In this document: positions 26,688 to 33,470 of the stretch, one piece after another
Position numbering within the stretch: position 1 is the first letter of the stretch
Layout of the letters: each line of letters begins with the position of its first letter
DNA from: JAJPGZ01 sp041167105
Lineage (GTDB): Bacteria; Verrucomicrobiota; Verrucomicrobiia; Chthoniobacterales; UBA10450
Reading direction: 5' to 3'
Length of the DNA stretch: 38,851 nt
NCBI GenBank assembly: GCA_041167105.1
Contig: JBEEGX010000118.1
Location: 1 to 38,851, forward strand
Program-made: the position numbers and the translations under genes
Notes under the pieces: model-generated
Seen by the model: the letters and a program-made list of their open reading frames with translations, nothing else
Database searches by the model: none
Told to the model about the DNA's origin: nothing

Positions 26688-27452
26688 GTGAAAGTCGCGT
26701 CCTGGAACATCAATTCGTTGCGCAAGCGACAGGACCGATTGTTCGAATGGTTAGAGCAAATCAAACCCGATGTGGTTTGCTTGCAGGAAACGAAATGCCC
26801 GGACGACCAATTTCCCGTGCTCGCGTTGCAAGCCGCCGGATATCACAGCGCGTATCACGGCGAGAAATCTTACAATGGCGTCGCAATTCTTTCGAAAACC
26901 GAGCCGCGCGAGGTGCGCGCATCGTTGTGCGATGAAGTTGTCGATCCACAAGCGCGCGTGATTTCCGCTAAGATCGACAATGTGCGCGTCTATTCGATCT
27001 ATGCGCCTAACGGGCAGGCGGTCGGCTCTCCCGCTTACGAATACAAACTGCAATGGTATCGGCGGCTGCGCGATTGCCTAACGAGAGCTGGGGATGTCGA
27101 TCTTGTCGTGTGCGGCGATTTTAATGTCGCGCCCGAGGACATAGACACGCACGACCCGCAGCTTTGGCGTGGCGCGATCATGTGCTCGGACGGCGAGCGC
27201 GCCGCCTTCCAGGAACTTTGCGGCATCGGCTTGATTGACACGTTGCGTTTGCATCACAACGAAGCGGGTATGTTCACGTGGTGGGATTACCGGATGTTGT
27301 CGTTTCAAAAAAACCGCGGGCTGCGGATTGATGCGGTGCTTACGAGCAAATCGCTCGCCGAGAAATGCGCCGCATCAGGAATCGACCGCGGTTTGCGCAA
27401 AGGTAAGGATCCTTCCGATCACGCGCCGATTTGGGCGGAGTTCACGATATGA
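26688..27452 (+). CDS. xthA: Exodeoxyribonuclease III (AP endonuclease)
   Basis: Base-excision repair enzyme cutting 5' of abasic sites and degrading DNA 3' to 5'. The 254 residues carry VASWNINSLRKR (N8), LQETK (E34), YAPNG, VVCGDFNVAPEDID, and the C-terminal catalytic SDHAPIW. The start is a GTG at 26688, directly after word 1 (AAGATCGACAT then GTG); an overlapping ATG at 26686 is out of frame and stops at once. The stop overlaps the next ATG (ATGA). Words 26970 (KID) and 27095 (VDL) and word-2 forms at 27005 and 27076 inside. A GTG start with no clear Shine-Dalgarno suggests coupling to the gene before. Confidence 0.95.
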   Translation: MKVASWNINSLRKRQDRLFEWLEQIKPDVVCLQETKCPDDQFPVLALQAAGYHSAYHGEKSYNGVAILSKTEPREVRASLCDEVVDPQARVISAKIDNVRVYSIYAPNGQAVGSPAYEYKLQWYRRLRDCLTRAGDVDLVVCGDFNVAPEDIDTHDPQLWRGAIMCSDGERAAFQELCGIGLIDTLRLHHNEAGMFTWWDYRMLSFQKNRGLRIDAVLTSKSLAEKCAASGIDRGLRKGKDPSDHAPIWAEFTI

Positions 27453-29284
27453 AAGTTGCGAATCCACCGGCGAAGCCGCTCATGATTTGGGACGGCGAAT
27501 GTCATTTCTGCCGGCTGTGGATTGAGCGTTGGAAAGAATTCACGGCCGGCGCGGTCGAGTACGAAACGTTTCAAAAGATCGACAATCGCTTTCCGGAGAT
27601 TCCGCCAGAGCAATTCACGCGCTCTGTCGTTTACATCGACACCGACGGCAACGTCTTCACCGCGGCCGAAGCGGTGTGTCGCTCGTTGAGTTGTCGATCT
27701 TCGAGAAAATGGCTGGCGTGGAGTTACGATCACGTACCGGGTTTCGCGGCAGTTTCGGAATTCTTCTACGGAATCATCGCGCGCAATCGCACCTTCAGCT
27801 CTGCCATCACACGATTCCTTTGGGGCGAGGACGTTCGCCGGCCTAACTATTTCTTGGCGTGCCGCTGGTTTTTGTGCGCGCTCGGCCTCATCTATCTCAT
27901 CGCGTTCGTTTCGCTTTGGGTGCAGATCGATGGGCTGGTCGGCGCGAACGGGATTTTGCCCATCGGTGATTATCTCGCCGCCGCGCGAGAGCAGCTCGGC
28001 GCACGCGCCATGTCGATCTTGCCGACGTTGTGCTGGCTCAATTCCAGCAACGCGTTTCTGCATTTTCTCTGCGGCGGTGGCGTGTTGTTGTCGATCTTGC
28101 TCATCATCGGCGTGGCGCCGGCGATCTCGTTAGTCGGTCTGTTCGTCTTTTATTTGTCTCTCACCATCGCCGGCCAAACATTTTTGAATTTTCAATGGGA
28201 CATTCTCCTGCTCGAGACCGGGTTCTTGTCGATCTTTCTCGCGCCGTGGCGGCTCTGGTTGAGCAATGTCCCAATTAATCGCGTTGCGGTTTTTCTGCTC
28301 AAGCTTCTGCTTTTCAAACTCATGTTCATGTCCGGCGTGGTGAAGCTGACGAGCGGCGACGATTGCTGGTGGAACCTGACGGCGCTCGACTATCACTATT
28401 GGTCGCAACCGCTGCCGACCGTGTTCGCCTGGTGGGCGGACCAACATCCCGAATGGTTCAAGAGATTTTCGGTCGGGTTTTGTTTGTTCGTCGAAATCGT
28501 GGTGCCGTTTTTTATTTGGTCGCCGCGACGATTGCGCGTGGTTGCGGCAGCATTGTTGATTTTTCTACAGCTCTGCATTGTGATCACGGGCAATTACAAT
28601 TTCTTCAATCTGCTCACGATCGCGTTGTGCTTATTATTAGTGGATGACGTCGGGGTCGGGTCGGCGGGCGGCGCCGACCAGACGCCGCAGCGCGGCGTCG
28701 CTACCAATCGATTGTCGATCTTAGCGGCAAGCGCGGTGCTGATTGTGACGTTGCCGGTGACTGCGTGGCATCTCTACAACGCGTGCAAACCCGAAGCGGA
28801 GATGCCGCGATTGGTGCGGTGGAGCTACGAACATCTCGAGCCATTCCGGATTGTGAACGGTTACGGATTGTTTCGTGAGATGACGAAAGACCGCAAGGAA
28901 ATCGTCATCGAAGGCAGCGCGGACGGAATCGACTGGAAGCCGTACGAATTCAAATGGAAACCGGGCGATGTGAATCGCGCGCCCGGCTGGTGCGCGCCGC
29001 ATCAGCCGCGGCTCGATTGGCAGATGTGGTTCGCCGCGCTCGGCGATGTCCGGCAAAATCCCTGGTTCGTTAGGCTGATGGTTTGCCTGCTCGAGGACAA
29101 AGGCGACGTGACGCAACTTCTCGCGCACAATCCGTTTCCGGATGCGTCGCCGCATTTCGTGCGGGCGCGATTGTATCGGTATCGCTTCACAAACGCCGCG
29201 CAACATCGACAATCGGGCGGGTGGTGGGCGCGCGAGGAGCTCGGCGAATATATGCGCACCATTTCAGCCGACGAATTGCGCTAA
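27449..29284 (+). CDS. DCC-family thiol domain fused to lipase maturation factor-like membrane protein
   Basis: The 611 residues join two families. Residues 1-125 are a DUF393/DCC thiol-disulfide oxidoreductase-like domain with D15-x2-C18-x2-C21 in WDGECHFC. The remainder resembles lipase maturation factor 1 (LMF1): many transmembrane helices from about residue 150, the blocks NFQWDILLLETGFLSIFLAP and SGDDCWWNLTALDYHYWSQPLP, and a soluble C-terminal part with KWKPGDVNRAPGWCAPHQPRLDWQMWFAALG in order. In animals LMF1 assists folding of secreted lipases; a thiol-redox fusion fits a role in membrane or secretory folding, but the bacterial substrate is unknown. Six word-1 copies (27575 KID, 27692 CRS, 28011 MSIL, 28089 LSIL, 28227 LSIF, 28713 LSIL), four within hydrophobic helices. 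The stop TAA is embedded in word 1 at 29283. Confidence 0.88.
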   Translation: MKVANPPAKPLMIWDGECHFCRLWIERWKEFTAGAVEYETFQKIDNRFPEIPPEQFTRSVVYIDTDGNVFTAAEAVCRSLSCRSSRKWLAWSYDHVPGFAAVSEFFYGIIARNRTFSSAITRFLWGEDVRRPNYFLACRWFLCALGLIYLIAFVSLWVQIDGLVGANGILPIGDYLAAAREQLGARAMSILPTLCWLNSSNAFLHFLCGGGVLLSILLIIGVAPAISLVGLFVFYLSLTIAGQTFLNFQWDILLLETGFLSIFLAPWRLWLSNVPINRVAVFLLKLLLFKLMFMSGVVKLTSGDDCWWNLTALDYHYWSQPLPTVFAWWADQHPEWFKRFSVGFCLFVEIVVPFFIWSPRRLRVVAAALLIFLQLCIVITGNYNFFNLLTIALCLLLVDDVGVGSAGGADQTPQRGVATNRLSILAASAVLIVTLPVTAWHLYNACKPEAEMPRLVRWSYEHLEPFRIVNGYGLFREMTKDRKEIVIEGSADGIDWKPYEFKWKPGDVNRAPGWCAPHQPRLDWQMWFAALGDVRQNPWFVRLMVCLLEDKGDVTQLLAHNPFPDASPHFVRARLYRYRFTNAAQHRQSGGWWAREELGEYMRTISADELR

Positions 29285-29292
29285 GATCGACA

Positions 29293-29321
29293 TTGCCGAA
29301 ACCGTAAAGCACGGGGATAGT
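29293..29321 (+). promoter_or_regulatory. Putative sigma-70-type promoter of the YqjD/YqjE-like operon
   Basis: TTGCCG (29293-29298) and GATAGT (29316-29321) are separated by 17 bases, four of six matches each to the standard boxes. They lie 30 bases before the ATG at 29352 and directly after the word-1 copy at 29283. Moderate support only. Confidence 0.4.
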
Positions 29322-29351
29322 GGAAGTCCGAAAATTTAACGGAGAAAACCT

Positions 29352-29648
29352 ATGGCTGAAGAGAACAAACAACGAACTGGTGGCGGCGCCAACGTCGGTC
29401 CCGACGCGCAGAGCAAAATCGAGAGCAGCAAAACACACGCGCGGCAGGCGGCGGAAGATTTGCGTTCGGCGGCAAGTACGGTGGCGAACGAATATCGCGG
29501 CAAAGCCGAGCAAGCCTGGGACGACGCGCGCGATCGCGCCCGCACATTCCAGGACGACGCCGAACAGTACGTGCGCGAGAATCCGACCAAGGCGGTCATC
29601 ACCGCGCTCGGCATCGGGTTCGTGCTCGGAATGATTTTCCGGCGCTGA
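29352..29648 (+). CDS. YqjD/ElaB-like (DUF883) membrane-anchored protein
   Basis: Small protein of 98 residues with a hydrophilic, amphipathic helical body (KTHARQAAEDLRSAAST, KAEQAWDDARDRARTFQDDAEQYV) and one C-terminal membrane helix (about 81-96, ITALGIGFVLGMIF). This is the DUF883 layout; E. coli YqjD and ElaB are stationary-phase, tail-anchored proteins that bind ribosomes. The start is supported by GGAG at 29341-29344, seven bases before the ATG. First gene of a trio with YqjE-like and a third small membrane protein, matching the E. coli yqjD-yqjE-yqjK order. Word 2 (29649-29657) begins immediately after its stop. No word-1 copy inside. Confidence 0.85.
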   Translation: MAEENKQRTGGGANVGPDAQSKIESSKTHARQAAEDLRSAASTVANEYRGKAEQAWDDARDRARTFQDDAEQYVRENPTKAVITALGIGFVLGMIFRR

Positions 29649-29658
29649 GCCTAACGAC

Positions 29659-30090
29659 ATGATCGGCGAGGCGTCACGTTCCCGCAATCCGGCGGGACGC
29701 GGCGGTTTCTTCAGCAACTTGCTCGCGCTGGCGAACGCGCTGGCGACATTTTTCGAAAGCCGAGCCGCGCTGTTCGCGACGGAATCGAAGCGCGCGCTCA
29801 TCCAGTTGATTTTGTGCGCGGCCGCACTCGTGGCCGCGGTGTTATTTTTCGCGCTCGGTTATCTTTTTCTCATCGGCATGATCGTGATCGCGGTCGCGCA
29901 TGCGGCTGAGATTTCGGTGACGTGGACGGCGTTGGGCGCGGCGGTGTTGCATTTTATTTTGGCGGTGATTTGCGTGCTCGTTGCTGTAACGCGAATCAAA
30001 AAAAATCCATTCCCGCAAACTGCGGCGGAATTGAAGAAGGATCGTGAATGGCTAAGGAACCTCGACGCGGCCAGCCGGCCGACGCGCTGA
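29659..30090 (+). CDS. YqjE-like (holin superfamily-like) inner-membrane protein
   Basis: Protein of 143 residues with a hydrophilic N-terminus containing an amphipathic stretch (NLLALANALATFFESRAALFATESKR), two membrane helices (about 55-80 and 90-113) and a basic/acidic tail. It matches the YqjE/DUF1469 pattern, sometimes named phage holin family protein although it is not a phage gene. ATG at 29659, ten bases after the DUF883 stop, with word 2 filling the gap. Its 3' end overlaps the next gene by 43 bases in another frame. The stop (TGA, 30088-30090) touches word 1 at 30090. Role unknown; the operon context suggests envelope stress or stationary phase. Confidence 0.8.
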   Translation: MIGEASRSRNPAGRGGFFSNLLALANALATFFESRAALFATESKRALIQLILCAAALVAAVLFFALGYLFLIGMIVIAVAHAAEISVTWTALGAAVLHFILAVICVLVAVTRIKKNPFPQTAAELKKDREWLRNLDAASRPTR

Positions 30091-30446
30091 AGATCGACAT
30101 CGCACGCTCGCGCGACGAGGTGGCGCGTGAATTTCGCGGGCTGCGTTACGAGCTCGATATCCCGAGAAAGATTCGCCGCTCGTTTCGTGAGCAAACCGGC
30201 TTGTGGATAGGTGCGGCGGTCGTGGTTGGCACGCTGATCGTGCTGGTTCCGCTGAGAAAGAAAAAAGTTTATGTCGATCTTGCGAACGGTAAAAAACAAA
30301 AACCGGCGCAGAAATTTCTCGAAGCTGGATTTTTGTTAGGCGTTTTGCGCATCGCCGTCACTATGCTCAAACCGACGATCACAAATTTCGTGATGAAAAA
30401 AATCCGCGGGCCCGGCGCGCCGCGCGTCCCGTCGCGCAACTGGTAG
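30048..30446 (+). CDS. Small membrane protein, third gene of the YqjD/YqjE-like cluster
   Basis: I do not recognise a named family with certainty. The 132 residues start with a charged segment (IARSRDEVAREFRGLRYELDIPRKIRRSF) reminiscent of DUF3618-type or YqjK-type proteins, followed by a membrane helix (about 50-68, GLWIGAAVVVGTLIVLVPL) and a second hydrophobic segment (GFLLGVLRIAVTML). The start ATG at 30048 lies 43 bases inside the preceding gene and is preceded by GAAGAAGGA, a good Shine-Dalgarno. It is real rather than a shadow because its frame is open beyond the upstream gene and carries membrane-protein composition. Words 30090 (KID) and 30272 (VDL) and word 2 at 30333 inside. Confidence 0.72.
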   Translation: MAKEPRRGQPADALKIDIARSRDEVAREFRGLRYELDIPRKIRRSFREQTGLWIGAAVVVGTLIVLVPLRKKKVYVDLANGKKQKPAQKFLEAGFLLGVLRIAVTMLKPTITNFVMKKIRGPGAPRVPSRNW

Positions 30447-30502
30447 GCGATTGGTTTTGAGTTTACGCGCACCGCCTCGCGCATGATGATTGTTGCGCGG
30501 TT

Positions 30503-31600
30503 ATGACGACGAAATCTGAAGTCGCGCCTTCGCATGCGCTGGCGCACGTCGATGATTATCTCGCGGTCGCGCAACGCGCCGGCGCCTCCGATGTCCATCT
30601 CGGCGTGAACGCCGCGCCGATCTGGCGATTGCACGGCACGCTCCAGCCAATCTGGTCGGACGCGCCTCGTCTAACGAGTGACGACACGCTCGCGTTGGCC
30701 GAAGGATTCCTTTCCGATTTGCACAAGACGCAACTGAACGAGCGTGGCGACGCGGATTTCGCGTACGCCAATGAATCCGGCCGGTTCCGCACCAGCGTCG
30801 TTAGGCAAAGACTCGGTGTCGATCTTGTCTTCCGCGTCATCAACACCAACGTGCGCACGATGGATGAGCTCGGATTGCCCGAGCATTTGAAATTGCTGAC
30901 GCGCTATCAGAACGGATTGATTCTCGTGACCGGCTCGGTCGGCAGTGGGAAATCGACAACGCTGGCCGCGCTGGTCGAACAGGTGAATATCGAACGGCGC
31001 GAGCACATCATCACGCTGGAAGATCCGATCGAATACGTCTTCGAGCCGAAGGGTTGTCACATCACGCAACGCGAAGTGCATACGCACACGCAATCATTCG
31101 GTGCGGCGTTACGTGCGGCGTTACGCGAAGATCCGGATGTGATCATGGTCGGTGAAATGCGCGATCTGGAAACGATCTCGCTCGCCATCACCGCGTCGGA
31201 AACCGGTCACCTTGTTTTGGGAACGCTGCACACCGGGAACGCATCGCGCACATTGGATCGATTGCTCGATGTGTTTCCGGAAGATCAACAGGAACAAATT
31301 CGCATCATGGTGAGCGAATCGTTGCGCGGCGTCATCAGTCAGCAGCTCATTCCGAAGATCGACAATAGCGGTCGCGTGCTCGCGCTCGAGACGCTGACGA
31401 ATACGCCCGCGGTCGCCAACGTGATTCGCGAAGCGAAAACTTACATGCTGCCCGGCATCATTCAGACCGGCAAAAAACAAGGCATGCAGTTGATGGATGA
31501 TGCACTTGTCGATCTTGCAGGACGTGGGGTGATCAGCGCGGAAGAAGCCTACGCGCGCGGGGAACAGAAACAGGACATGCGCGCGGCGCTGAAAATGTAA
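30503..31600 (+). CDS. PilT-like type IV pilus retraction ATPase, first of tandem pair
   Basis: Secretion-type ATPase of 365 residues that should form a cytoplasmic hexamer and depolymerise type IV pili. Motifs in order: SDVHL (29-33), Walker A GSVGSGKST (144-152), Asp box ITLEDPIEYVFEPKG, TQREV, Walker B VIMVGEMRDLETIS, His box LGTLHTGNASRTLDR, and the PilT-like C-terminal block ESLRGVISQQLIPK. The size and all motifs are those of an active PilT. The stop and the next ATG share one base (TAATG at 31598-31602), so it is coupled to a second paralogue, as pilT-pilU pairs are. Words 30817 (VDL), 31355 (KID), 31507 (VDL) inside; word 2 at 30798. Confidence 0.93.
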   Translation: MTTKSEVAPSHALAHVDDYLAVAQRAGASDVHLGVNAAPIWRLHGTLQPIWSDAPRLTSDDTLALAEGFLSDLHKTQLNERGDADFAYANESGRFRTSVVRQRLGVDLVFRVINTNVRTMDELGLPEHLKLLTRYQNGLILVTGSVGSGKSTTLAALVEQVNIERREHIITLEDPIEYVFEPKGCHITQREVHTHTQSFGAALRAALREDPDVIMVGEMRDLETISLAITASETGHLVLGTLHTGNASRTLDRLLDVFPEDQQEQIRIMVSESLRGVISQQLIPKIDNSGRVLALETLTNTPAVANVIREAKTYMLPGIIQTGKKQGMQLMDDALVDLAGRGVISAEEAYARGEQKQDMRAALKM

Positions 31601-32754
31601 TGGCGTATCTCGATCAGCTGCTGACCATCGTCGTTAAGCACGGCGGTTCCGATTTGCACATCGGCGAAGGTCAGCCGCCGAAGATTCGCAAGCACGGCGA
31701 TGTCATGCCGATCCGCGGCGAAGTGGTCACGCGCGATGAAGCGTCGTCGATGTTGAGCGAAGTTTGCGGTCCGCGGAATTGGGAATTGTTCGAGGAACGC
31801 GGCGATCTCGATTTCGCCTACGAAATGGACGCGGCCTCGCGCTTTCGCTGCAATTATCTGAAGCAAACGAACGGATACGGCGCCGTCTTTCGTTTGATCC
31901 CGACGAAGATCGCCACGCTCGAACAGCTCGGCATTCCGATGGTTGTGAAAGAATTCGCGCATCTGCGCGGCGGACTAGTGCTCGTGACCGGTCCAACCGG
32001 CTCGGGAAAATCGACGACGCTGGCTGCGCTGATCGATTACATAAACGAAAACTTCTCGCGCCATATAGTGACGATCGAGGAGCCGATCGAGTTCGTGCAC
32101 AACAACAAGCGCAGCGTCATCACGCAACGCGAAGTGCCTAACGATTCGGTTTCGTTTCCGGTCGCGCTGAAGGCGGCATTGCGCGAAGATTCGGACATCG
32201 TGCTCGTCGGCGAGATGCGCGATCTGGAAACAATTTCGCTCGCGCTCACCGCTGCGGAAACTGGTTTGCTCGTTTTCGGAACTCTGCACACGAACAACGC
32301 GCGCAAGACGGTCGATCGCATGGTCGATGTCTTTCCGGCCGCGCGACAGGCGCAAGCGCGCGCCATGCTGGCGAATTCGTTGCGCGGCGTACTCGCCCAG
32401 TTGCTCTTGAAAAAAAGTGACGGGTCAGGCCGCGTGGCCGTGAACGAAATCCTGATCGCGAACGCTGCTGTCTCCGCCATCATTCGCGAAGGGGCCACGC
32501 AAAAACTTCAGGACGTGATCGTGTCCGGAAAGTCGCAGGGCATGCAGTTCATGGATGACGCGATTTGGGATTTGCTGCAGCAGGGAATCGTCACGCCGCA
32601 CGAAGCGTTCATGAAAGCGATCGACAAAAATCGCTTCAAACCGTTCCTGCCCCCGGAAGAAGAACACCTGGCCGATGCCGCCGGCGCCGTGCCGGATGAT
32701 GAGAAACGCGCGCCTGGGAATTTCGTCAAACGGGCCGCTAAAGCACGCCGCTGA
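31600..32754 (+). CDS. PilT/PilU-like type IV pilus retraction ATPase, second of tandem pair
   Basis: Paralogue of the preceding gene, 384 residues, with SDLHI (17-21), Walker A GPTGSGKST (131-139), VTIEEPIEFVHNNK (Asp replaced by Glu-Glu-Pro as in many PilU), TQREV, VLVGEMRDLETISLALTAAETG and FGTLHTNNARKTVDR. About 40 extra C-terminal residues (PPEEEHLADAAGAVPDDEKR) are acidic and low in complexity, resembling the PilU-type tail extension. PilU acts with PilT as an accessory retraction motor in Pseudomonas, Neisseria and Vibrio. Cotranslated with the gene before. It contains no word-1 copy but one word 2 (32136), in contrast with its neighbour. Confidence 0.9.
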   Translation: MAYLDQLLTIVVKHGGSDLHIGEGQPPKIRKHGDVMPIRGEVVTRDEASSMLSEVCGPRNWELFEERGDLDFAYEMDAASRFRCNYLKQTNGYGAVFRLIPTKIATLEQLGIPMVVKEFAHLRGGLVLVTGPTGSGKSTTLAALIDYINENFSRHIVTIEEPIEFVHNNKRSVITQREVPNDSVSFPVALKAALREDSDIVLVGEMRDLETISLALTAAETGLLVFGTLHTNNARKTVDRMVDVFPAARQAQARAMLANSLRGVLAQLLLKKSDGSGRVAVNEILIANAAVSAIIREGATQKLQDVIVSGKSQGMQFMDDAIWDLLQQGIVTPHEAFMKAIDKNRFKPFLPPEEEHLADAAGAVPDDEKRAPGNFVKRAAKARR

Positions 32755-32803
32755 GATCGAGTCCGAGCCGGACTGGCGTGCAAGATCGACATGTGCGCCT
32801 CCG

Positions 32804-32832
32804 TTGACAGCGAAAAACGAGGGTGATAGGGT
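32804..32832 (+). promoter_or_regulatory. Putative sigma-70-type promoter of the HNH gene
   Basis: A perfect TTGACA (32804-32809) is followed after 17 bases by TAGGGT (32827-32832), which matches the -10 box at first, second and last positions. It lies about 27 bases before the GTG start at 32859, in a 104-base gap that also holds word 1 at 32782. An imperfect CCGCG...CGCGG hairpin (32835-32850) lies between promoter and start. Confidence 0.45.
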
Positions 32833-32858
32833 CGCCGCGAATTTCCGCGGGAGAAATC

Positions 32859-33470
32859 GTGACCTCACATCTAAATACTCAGGTCCTGGTGCTGAATCGC
32901 CTCTGGCAGGCGGTGAACATCTGCTCGGCGCGCCGCGCCTTCTCGTTAGTCTACGCTGGACACGCTCAGGTCGTTTCCGGCGATGAAGCGAACAATTTTC
33001 TGACGCACGATTTCGAGAGCTGGCGCGAGTTTTCCACCAATGGGCCCGACCATGAGATGGTCACGACGATTTCGTGGAAGATCCGCGTGCCGCGCGTGAT
33101 CGTCCTGTTGTTCTTCGATCGGTTGCCGAAGAAGGAAGTGAAGTTTACCCGGCACAATGTTTTCGAGCGCGACAAGAACACGTGCCAATACTGCGGGCAC
33201 CTCTTCGATCGCAACGATCTCAATCTTGATCACATCATTCCGCGCGATCGCGGCGGAACGACGACGTGGGAGAACGTGGTGTGCTCATGCATTCCGTGTA
33301 ATACGCGAAAGGGCAATCGCCTCCCGCGCGAGGCGCACATGACATTGATTCGCAAACCGAAGCGGCCGAAGTGGCGGCCGTTTTTGCACATGACGTTCTC
33401 GGCGCCGCAGCATGAAAGCTGGCGCCACTTTGTCGATCTTGCCTACTGGAACGTCGAGCTGAGCGACTAA
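32859..33470 (+). CDS. HNH endonuclease-domain protein
   Basis: Protein of 203 residues from the GTG at 32859, which is preceded by GGGAGAAA; an in-frame upstream ATG at 32823 lacks such a signal. The C-terminal half has a zinc-finger HNH nuclease: C-x2-C in TCQYCGHLF, LDHIIPRDRGG, TWENVV, then C-x2-C-N in SCIPCNTRKGNR. The N-terminal half (VLVLNRLWQAVNICSARRAFSLVYAG) is a conserved part of a widespread chromosomal HNH family of unknown role. No methylase, phage or toxin gene adjoins it, so restriction or mobile function is not indicated. Convergent with nuoN, overlapping by four bases (CTAA). Word 33431 (VDL) inside. Confidence 0.87.
   Translation: MTSHLNTQVLVLNRLWQAVNICSARRAFSLVYAGHAQVVSGDEANNFLTHDFESWREFSTNGPDHEMVTTISWKIRVPRVIVLLFFDRLPKKEVKFTRHNVFERDKNTCQYCGHLFDRNDLNLDHIIPRDRGGTTTWENVVCSCIPCNTRKGNRLPREAHMTLIRKPKRPKWRPFLHMTFSAPQHESWRHFVDLAYWNVELSD

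Noticed and set aside
29659..30090. Prophage holin
   Set aside because: The holin superfamily-like fold is shared with chromosomal YqjE; no lysis, structural or integrase gene is nearby.
32835..32850. Hairpin before the HNH start as riboswitch or terminator
   Set aside because: Five base pairs with no U-run and no conserved aptamer parts.
32859..33470. Homing endonuclease, restriction system or phage HNH gene
   Set aside because: No intron, methylase or phage gene adjoins it and its N-terminal half fits a chromosomal family; mobility is unsupported.
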